A DNA stretch of 6,380 nt from Desulfococcus sp. GTDB taxonomy: Bacteria; Desulfobacterota; Desulfobacteria; Desulfobacterales; Desulfosalsimonadaceae. The DNA is taken from positions 1 to 6,380 of the forward strand of contig JAHECJ010000133.1 of assembly GCA_024641805.1 (NCBI GenBank), in the 5' to 3' direction. The notes under the pieces were generated by a model. The model made no database searches and was not told the origin of the DNA. It saw only the letters and a list, made by a program, of their open reading frames with translations. The translations under genes were made by a program, and so were the position numbers. The stretch's first letter is position 1. Each line of letters opens with the position of its first letter. Positions 1 through 4,484 of this stretch are shown here, piece by piece.

Positions 1-2237
1 GCAAAGGCCTGCAGCACAGGGTTTTAAGAAAAGACGGCTCGATGTTTTATGTGGAGTTGATTTCCACCTTAATGAAAAACAGCGATGGAAAGCCGATCGG
101 ATACCGGGGCATTTCTAGAGATATTACAGAGCGCAAACTCTCTGAAAAAATTTTAAAAGAAAGTGAACAGCATTTCAAAGAAATCATTGAAGGAACACCG
201 GTCCCGACTATTGTTTTTGATAAAAATCATAAGATTGTGCACTGGAATCGGGCTTGCGAAGAATTGACGGGCATTAAATCAGGCGATGTTATCGGGAAAA
301 ACAAGCAGGTGGCTGAAGAATTCTATAATCTATCGGTTCTAACTGAAGGCTTGACCGAAGAAGTCACTTCTGAGGAAATTTCAAAATTGTCCGGTTCAGA
401 ATATAAAAAATCGGCCATCGTCAAAAATGCATATGAAGTAGAGTCTTTTTTCCCGGAAATGGGTGAAAACGGGAAGTGGTTATTCATAACCGTGTCCCCG
501 TTAGAAAGTTCCGATGGTACAAAAATCGGCGTGATTGAAACAATTCTCGATATTACGGCAATTAAGAGGGCCGATGCGGATCTTAGAAAAAGCGAGAAAA
601 GATACCATGACTTTTTCGAAAATGTACTTGATTTTATTTTTATTCATGACCTGGAAGGCAATTTTATTGAAAACAATGCCCGGTATGTCACGGAGATGGG
701 CGCCCGGCCGGATATTATTGCAGAATCGAACCTCAGGGATTTAATCCCTGAAAAATTCAAACCGGAATTTGACGATTATCTGAAACGGATCAGAAATAAC
801 GGGCGAGATGAGGGGGTCATCGCGATTCAGATACCTGATGGTGAAATAAGGTTGCTCGAATATAAAAATCTGCTGCTCTACGATGAAGAGAAACAGCCGG
901 TAAGCGTGCTGGGATCTGCCCGGGATATTACGGAACATATAAAGGACAAAAGGGCCCTGCGGGAGAGTAAAGAGCGATACCAGATGATATTGGAGAACGT
1001 CGGGGATTATATTTTTGAAATTGATCTTACTGGCAATTATACGTTTGTAAATGAAGCACTGATAAAGGAAAGCGGATATTCCAAGGAAGAATTGATCGGG
1101 ATGAATTACCGGGAATATACGTTTCCTGAAGAAAGAGCTATCATAGAACCGTATTATTCTGAAATTTTCACAACCGGCAAAACCGGTAAAAGCACGCAGC
1201 ATAGGGTTATACGAAAGGACGGTTCGTCCCTTTTTATTGAGCTGGTGATCTCCCTGATCAAAAATGAAAATGGAGAGCCGGTTGGCTTCCGGGGAGTCGC
1301 CCGGGACGTCACGGAACGAAAACTGGCTGAAAAAATCTTAAAGAAAAGTGAACAGCAGTTAAAGGAAATCATTGAAGGGTCTCCCATACCAACCATTGTC
1401 TTTAATGAAAACTATCATATCACTCACTGGAACCGGGCCTGTGAAGAACTGACCGGAATTTATGCCAATGACGTTACCCGGAAGAACAAACAGGTGGTTG
1501 AAACGTTGATGAGCCAGCCGATTCTGCCCGATTTTCTGGTGGACCACGTTTCTCTTGAGGAGATTTCGAGCTTTTATGGTTCGGAATGCAGAAAATCAAA
1601 AATTGTAAAAAATGCATATGAAATAGAGTTATTTTTCCCAAAACTGGGAGAAAACGGAAAGTGGCTGTTTTTGACGCTGGCTTTTTTAAGGGATCCTGAA
1701 AATAATATTATCGGAGTGATTGAAACGCTGCTGGATGTGACATTTCAAAAACGGGCTGAAAAAAATCTGATGAAAATGCATGAAGCGCTTGAAGAAAAAG
1801 TTGAAGAACGCACCCGGGAGCTTCAGGAGGTCAATATCGCACTGGAGGTTCTGTTAAAAAAACGGGAAAATGACAAGAAAAAATTTGAAGACAAGGTGGC
1901 ATACAGCATCAAGGAAATACTTACCCCGCATTTAGAACTCCTTAAAAAAACACATTTGGATAAGCATCAGAAGGTATACCTTGAAATTCTGGAGGACAAC
2001 TTTAAAGAAATTGCTTCACCGTTTATGACCATGCTTTCTGATAATATGCAGAAATTGACCCGGACTGAAATCCAGGTCATCAATCTGATCAAACAAAATA
2101 AGATCACCAAGGAGATTGCCGACCTGATGGGGATCTCCACCCGGACGGTGGAAACCCACAGAGACAATATCAGAAGGAAATTTGGGGTAAAGAATAAGAA
2201 AGTCAATCTCAGATCGTTTTTAATGAATTTGGAATGA
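1..2237 (+). CDS. Multi-PAS sensor protein with C-terminal LuxR-type DNA-binding domain (5' end missing)
   Basis: Probably a cytoplasmic one-component transcription regulator that senses signals through PAS domains and binds DNA through a LuxR/GerE helix-turn-helix. The frame is open from position 3, and residues before the ATG at 42 (KGLQHRVLRKDGS) align with an internal repeat (KSTQHRVIRKDGS at 1188), so that ATG is not the start and the gene begins outside the window. Domains in order: end of a PAS plus PAC segment (3-140, ending RDITERK), PAS (about 170-580, with HWNRACEELTGI), PAS (about 600-945), PAS (about 975-1325, ending RDVTERK), PAS (about 1356-1745), a charged coiled-coil linker (about 1749-1960, with EEKVEERTRELQEVN), then the HTH (2055-2234) with LTRTEIQVINLI, TKEIADLMGISTRTVETH and NIRRKFGVKNKK. 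There is no histidine kinase or receiver domain in the visible part. No transmembrane segment is evident, but the missing N-terminus could hold one. The linker plus HTH resembles PAS-LuxR regulators common in Desulfobacterota (recall, not a search). Ligands and targets are unknown. Confidence 0.93.
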   Translation, partial: KGLQHRVLRKDGSMFYVELISTLMKNSDGKPIGYRGISRDITERKLSEKILKESEQHFKEIIEGTPVPTIVFDKNHKIVHWNRACEELTGIKSGDVIGKNKQVAEEFYNLSVLTEGLTEEVTSEEISKLSGSEYKKSAIVKNAYEVESFFPEMGENGKWLFITVSPLESSDGTKIGVIETILDITAIKRADADLRKSEKRYHDFFENVLDFIFIHDLEGNFIENNARYVTEMGARPDIIAESNLRDLIPEKFKPEFDDYLKRIRNNGRDEGVIAIQIPDGEIRLLEYKNLLLYDEEKQPVSVLGSARDITEHIKDKRALRESKERYQMILENVGDYIFEIDLTGNYTFVNEALIKESGYSKEELIGMNYREYTFPEERAIIEPYYSEIFTTGKTGKSTQHRVIRKDGSSLFIELVISLIKNENGEPVGFRGVARDVTERKLAEKILKKSEQQLKEIIEGSPIPTIVFNENYHITHWNRACEELTGIYANDVTRKNKQVVETLMSQPILPDFLVDHVSLEEISSFYGSECRKSKIVKNAYEIELFFPKLGENGKWLFLTLAFLRDPENNIIGVIETLLDVTFQKRAEKNLMKMHEALEEKVEERTRELQEVNIALEVLLKKRENDKKKFEDKVAYSIKEILTPHLELLKKTHLDKHQKVYLEILEDNFKEIASPFMTMLSDNMQKLTRTEIQVINLIKQNKITKEIADLMGISTRTVETHRDNIRRKFGVKNKKVNLRSFLMNLE
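3..585 (+). repeat. Copy 1 of a duplicated two-PAS block (partner at 1188-1770)
   Basis: This stretch encodes the end of one PAS domain and a complete second one. It aligns with 1188-1770 at a constant offset of 1185 bp (395 codons) with no net insertion or deletion: for example HWNRACEELTGI, GENGKWLF and IGVIET occur in both copies at exactly that spacing. By hand count 61 of the first 91 aligned residues are identical, from KGLQHRV to EELTGI. Similarity is lower in the middle of the second PAS, near 310-400 versus 1495-1585. The DNA has diverged mainly at third codon positions, so the duplication is not recent. Confidence 0.85.
1188..1770 (+). repeat. Copy 2 of the duplicated two-PAS block
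   Basis: Partner of 3-585, in the same frame of the same gene. An intervening third PAS (about 600-945) and the first part of the next PAS separate the two copies, so the period corresponds to three PAS domains. The truncated left end could therefore carry one more period upstream, but this cannot be seen here. Confidence 0.85.
2055..2234 (+). other. LuxR/GerE-type helix-turn-helix domain at the C-terminus of the multi-PAS protein
   Basis: The last 60 residues form a standard LuxR-family DNA-binding domain. LTRTEIQVINLI is the first helix, TKEIADLMGIS the second, and TRTVETHRDNIRRKFG the recognition helix, followed by the usual final segment with KNKKVNLRSFL. The conserved E of TxxE, the I-A-x-x-M core, and the T-V-x-x-H of the recognition helix are all present, so the domain looks functional. 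Confidence 0.92.
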
Positions 2238-2257
2238 ATTGCTTTCAAGATTAATTT

Positions 2258-2263
2258 TATAAT
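2258..2263 (+). promoter_or_regulatory. Possible -10 element (TATAAT) for the solute-binding protein gene
   Basis: A perfect TATAAT lies 21 bp after the stop of the PAS gene and 72 bp before the next start codon. No good -35 box is found 16-18 bp upstream: the hexamer at 17 bp is TGAATT, and TTGCTT at 2239 is only 13 bp away. In AT-rich spacer DNA such a hexamer can arise by chance, so this is a candidate only. Read-through from the PAS gene is the alternative, as no terminator is visible between the two genes. Confidence 0.3.
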
Positions 2264-2323
2264 TTACATATCCAGGCGATTTGCTTTCCGCAAAGCTGCA
2301 TCGGATGAAAAGCCAAGGTAATT

Positions 2324-2329
2324 GAAGGA
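2324..2329 (+). promoter_or_regulatory. Ribosome binding site GAAGGA that fixes the start at 2336
   Basis: GAAGGA lies 6 bases before the ATG at 2336. A second ATG at 2332 is out of frame and closes after 30 codons. In the 2336 frame a TGA at 2306 blocks any longer version and no other start codon intervenes, so 2336 is the supported start. Confidence 0.7.
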
Positions 2330-2335
2330 TCATGT

Positions 2336-3136
2336 ATGAAGAGATTGATTTGCTTGGTGGTTACTTCAATGTTCATGATTTCTACTGTATTGGCGGGGGA
2401 GTTGCGTATTTTAACGGTTGAAGAGCCACCTAGCAGTTTTATTGGTGAGAATGGAGAGCCTTCGGGATTTTCAGTGGAAATCCTGCAAAACCTCCAAAAA
2501 CGGCTGAACAGTCGCGAGTCCATCAAATTCGTCCCGGAAATCCGGGCATTAAACGAGGCATCCCAATCTCCGAATATAATTTTATTCAGTTTTTCCAGAA
2601 TCCCAGAAAGAGAAGAAAAATTTTACTGGATTATGCAATTAATGCGAAAACCCTGGGTCATATATGCCGGCAAAGGAGCCGGCATTACGCTGCGGAGCAT
2701 CGAAGATGCGAAAAAATTGAAAAGTATCGGTGTGGTAAGGGGGGATGTCCGGGCGAGTTATCTCAAGCAAATGGGTTTTACAAACCTGGATGAACTATCG
2801 ACGCATGCGCAGGGCTTGAAAATGTTGAGGCTGAAACGGATTCAGGCTGTTTTTTATGAACCCCAGGGCATGGCATTTGAATGCATGAAACTTGGCATTC
2901 CGATTACCGAATTCGAGGTGATATCAGAAACCAGGACATCTGACGTTTATATCATGATGTCCAAACATGGCACTCCTTCAGAAACAGTCGAAAAGTGGCG
3001 GAAAGCAGCCCAATCCATGAAAGAAGACGGAACCTTTCAGCTTATTGCAGAGAAATGGGCCAGAAATATTCGAGAACAATACGGCATTTTCTGTGAAGTG
3101 GAAAACGGGGTGCTTAATTTTTCAAGGACAAAATGA
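2336..3136 (+). CDS. Periplasmic solute-binding protein, SBP_bac_3-like, orphan
   Basis: A 266-residue exported protein that probably binds a small solute such as an amino acid in the periplasm. Residues 1-20 form a Sec signal peptide (KR, then a hydrophobic LICLVVTSMFMISTVLA core, likely cleaved after A20). The mature protein starts GELRILTVEEPPSSF and continues with EPSGFSVEILQNL (residues 41-53), the usual opening of family 3 binding proteins. Further family-like segments are FSFSRIPEREEKFYWI (about 84-99), SIGVVRGDVRASYL (130-143), the RIQAVFYE segment (168-175) and a C-terminal GTFQLIAEKW helix (232-241). Length is normal for a complete protein. No lipobox is seen; C6 lies within the hydrophobic core without an L-A-G-C context. 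No permease or ATPase gene is adjacent in the window, so it may serve a distant transporter or present a ligand to a sensor. It follows the PAS-LuxR gene by 98 bp on the same strand, so co-transcription is possible. Ligand unknown. Confidence 0.85.
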   Translation: MKRLICLVVTSMFMISTVLAGELRILTVEEPPSSFIGENGEPSGFSVEILQNLQKRLNSRESIKFVPEIRALNEASQSPNIILFSFSRIPEREEKFYWIMQLMRKPWVIYAGKGAGITLRSIEDAKKLKSIGVVRGDVRASYLKQMGFTNLDELSTHAQGLKMLRLKRIQAVFYEPQGMAFECMKLGIPITEFEVISETRTSDVYIMMSKHGTPSETVEKWRKAAQSMKEDGTFQLIAEKWARNIREQYGIFCEVENGVLNFSRTK

Positions 3137-3181
3137 ATGTTTATTCTCTGTCCTGTGGAAGAGGTGTCTTTCCCTTCTTAA

Positions 3182-3247
3182 AAAAATTCACGGCATTGGT
3201 CACCGCGTTATGTTTATCGATGGCGGCCAATGCCGTGCAAAATTTTT
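3182..3247. terminator. Large imperfect inverted repeat, probable bidirectional terminator between convergent genes
   Basis: The central stem is CACGGCATTGG (3189-3199) against CCAATGCCGTG (3227-3237), 11 perfect base pairs. An inner CCGC/GCGG stem (3203-3206 with 3223-3226) and an outer AAAAATT/AATTTTT stem (3182-3188 with 3241-3247) extend it, with 3-nt bulges at 3200-3202 and 3238-3240 and a 16-nt loop. It lies between the stop of the binding-protein gene (3136) and the stop of the oppositely oriented lipase gene (3269). Read on the - strand, the stem is followed after two bases by six T, a good intrinsic terminator for the lipase. On the + strand the T run begins five bases after the stem, so termination there is less certain. 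Confidence 0.65.
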
Positions 3248-3268
3248 ATACGGAAAAAATTATCGGGA

Positions 3269-4171
3269 TTAATATCCCCGGTTCTTCAGGTCTTTCACAA
3301 TATTTACACAATGTTCTCCCGGATCGTAACCGATGGCCGGCGGATACAAAAGACCGGAAAGCATCCCAACGGCGGCGAGATGGTTAACGCCAGACCCCAA
3401 CCATGATCCTTCGATAACGCCTTTAAAATTACCCCATTTGGCCGAAGTTACAGAAACAAGAACATCGTTGTCCCCTTCAACAGGAAGCATAGCTGCCCAG
3501 GTGATCCAAAAGATGGGTCCTGCACCAATCGCATTCTTGCACTTATATGCATAGCTCTGATAATAAATGCCGGGTACATTAACCGTATTGGGATTGAAGA
3601 TGTTATTCATGTAAGGTCTTGTGAGTTCAATTCCGTTCGCCACACTGTCACCGTTTACGTCGCCCATCGCGAAAGCCATGATTGTGTTGAGAACATCACC
3701 CACCATGGGTTCCATAGTGTCCGGAATAAGGCCCATGATCATGTCAGCCGTGGAACTGCCACGATGCGGCCCAGCGAGGCTGGTATGGCTGGCAACCATT
3801 GAACCCATTCCAAGATTGCTGATGGCATATCGTGTGTACAGACAACCATCCGAGTGGCCGATGACATTAACTTTCTTAGCCCCGGTTACCGCCATAATTT
3901 CAAGAACCTGTGCTTTCCACTGAGCGGCTTTACTGGCTTTTGAGTCCATGGCGTTAACGCTTGTGATATAAACATCTGCGCCTTCATCTTCCAGATCACC
4001 AGGTACACCTCCCCAATAGTCAATCACGTACAAAATTTTTGCCTGAGTTCCCATGCCGTGCGCCAATACGATAGGATATTTTGTATCACACGTGGGGCTG
4101 GAACCGCCTGCCAGGGCAAGGGCCGGTAAAAGCAGAAGTAGTGAAACGATGATCAACGCTGACTTTTTCAT
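3269..4171 (-). CDS. Secreted triacylglycerol lipase-like alpha/beta hydrolase
   Basis: A 300-residue exported esterase or lipase, expected to hydrolyse acylglycerols or related esters outside the cytoplasm. Residues 1-21 are a clear Sec signal peptide (KK, then ALIIVSLLLLLPALALA). The mature protein has TKYPIVLAHGM (30-40), the oxyanion-hole strand of Pseudomonas-type lipases; DYWGGVP (51-57); VNVIGHSDG (101-109), the nucleophile elbow with Ser107; AGPHRGSSTAD (133-143); and GDNDVLVSVTSAKWG (233-247) with likely catalytic Asp236. NHLAAVG (263-269) holds likely catalytic His264. The elbow reads GHSDG where Pseudomonas enzymes have GHSHG. Compared with the P. aeruginosa enzyme (from memory), the Asp two residues after the catalytic His, a calcium ligand, is Ala266, and the second disulfide cysteine is Thr242. 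An EF-hand-like loop sits at 171-182. No lipase foldase gene is visible nearby. The start is supported by a strong ribosome binding site. It could be an esterase of other specificity; fold and triad are secure, the substrate is not. Confidence 0.9.
   Translation of the reverse strand: MKKSALIIVSLLLLLPALALAGGSSPTCDTKYPIVLAHGMGTQAKILYVIDYWGGVPGDLEDEGADVYITSVNAMDSKASKAAQWKAQVLEIMAVTGAKKVNVIGHSDGCLYTRYAISNLGMGSMVASHTSLAGPHRGSSTADMIMGLIPDTMEPMVGDVLNTIMAFAMGDVNGDSVANGIELTRPYMNNIFNPNTVNVPGIYYQSYAYKCKNAIGAGPIFWITWAAMLPVEGDNDVLVSVTSAKWGNFKGVIEGSWLGSGVNHLAAVGMLSGLLYPPAIGYDPGEHCVNIVKDLKNRGY
3626..3661 (-). other. EF-hand-like calcium-loop motif within the lipase
   Basis: Lipase residues 171-182 read DVNGDSVANGIE. 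Ligand positions 1, 3, 5, 9 and 12 of a canonical 12-residue EF-hand loop are Asp, Asn, Asp, Asn and Glu here, and the start resembles the GDVNGD of dockerin repeats. Position 6 is Ser rather than Gly and position 8 is Ala rather than a bulky hydrophobic residue, so it is not a perfect match. It lies between the nucleophile elbow and the catalytic Asp, where family I lipases carry their lid and inserted segments. Calcium binding is an inference from the motif. Confidence 0.5.
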
Positions 4172-4176
4172 AATAA

Positions 4177-4185
4177 CTCCCCCTT
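4177..4185 (-). promoter_or_regulatory. Strong ribosome binding site for the lipase
   Basis: On the - strand AAGGGGGAG ends five bases before the ATG at 4171. It is the strongest purine-rich Shine-Dalgarno match before a gene in the window and settles the lipase start. It suggests efficient translation, as expected for a secreted enzyme. Confidence 0.75.
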
Positions 4186-4317
4186 GATTTGGTTTATCGA
4201 TGGAACTGTTTTCGAGTATTAGGCTGTATTTAAATCAAAACGATGTTCACAACAATGATTCGGATTTATTTTTATAATACAGAACTATTGGGAAAAACCT
4301 ATACCTATAAATTACGT

Positions 4318-4341
4318 AAAAAAATCGGGATAAAACATCCG
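4318..4341 (-). terminator. Probable intrinsic terminator of the sigma-54 activator gene
   Basis: On the - strand, CGGAT, loop GTTTT and ATCCCG form a short hairpin (4326-4341, one unpaired C), followed by one A and then seven T (4318-4324). It lies about 144 bp after the activator stop codon. The stem is only about five base pairs, so it may be weak, but the T run and position fit a rho-independent terminator separating the activator from the lipase. Confidence 0.45.
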
Positions 4342-4417
4342 TATTTTATAGTTTGATCTTATTAGCTGCAGTTTTTTGGCGTGCCGTATCCGAGTGAGAA
4401 GTCTTATTTTCAGATGA

Positions 4418-4440
4418 GTTTAAGATTGCAATATTTAAAC
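4418..4440. repeat. Near-symmetric inverted repeat, possible protein-binding site
   Basis: GTTTAA (4418-4423) and TTAAAC (4435-4440) are inverted copies around the perfect 8-bp palindrome ATTGCAAT (4425-4432). The centre of the palindrome is half a base off the centre of the arms. It starts 45 bp from the activator stop, with no T run suited to termination. An operator for the downstream lipase is possible, but AT-rich spacers often contain such symmetry by chance. Confidence 0.25.
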
Positions 4441-4484
4441 TATCTAATGGCAGGGAGTCGTGCATCTCTGCATCTATTTGAAAT

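Larger units (their letters stand above)
4172..4484. other. AT-rich intergenic region between the sigma-54 activator and the lipase
   Basis: This 313-bp gap holds the 3' end of the activator transcript and the upstream region of the lipase, both on the - strand. It contains a likely terminator (4318-4341), an inverted repeat around a palindromic core (4418-4440) and the lipase ribosome binding site. I saw no small gene or tRNA. On the - strand TATTAT and TATAAA hexamers occur around 4272-4282 but without a good -35 box at the right distance, so no promoter is called. A lipase promoter should lie between about 4190 and 4317 if the terminator works. Confidence 0.6.

Noticed and set aside
42..44. 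ATG at 42 as the start of the PAS-LuxR gene.
   Set aside because: The frame is open to position 3 and the preceding residues match the internal repeat at 1188, so the domain continues upstream.
741..1202. 153-codon frame on the - strand opposite the PAS gene, and similar shorter frames opposite or overlapping the other genes.
   Set aside because: They are shadows of strongly supported coding regions, lack recognisable domains and have no ribosome binding site context.
2270..2330. GCAAAGC next to a small hairpin (GCTTT-CCGC-AAAGC, 2283-2296) before the binding-protein gene, reminiscent of the GCAAAGCC segment of c-di-GMP-I riboswitches.
   Set aside because: The GNRA-capped helix and the paired 3' helix expected of that riboswitch cannot be drawn here; only the short motif matches.
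2664..2685. Perfect 8-bp inverted repeat ATGCCGGC/GCCGGCAT with a 6-nt loop.
   Set aside because: It lies inside the binding-protein coding region (YAGKGAGIT), has no T run and does not interrupt the frame; most likely a by-product of Gly/Ala codons.
4363..4386. GGCAC followed by TGC on the - strand upstream of the lipase, suggesting a sigma-54 promoter.
   Set aside because: The spacing between the GG and GC elements is four bases too long; sigma-54 sites tolerate almost no variation.
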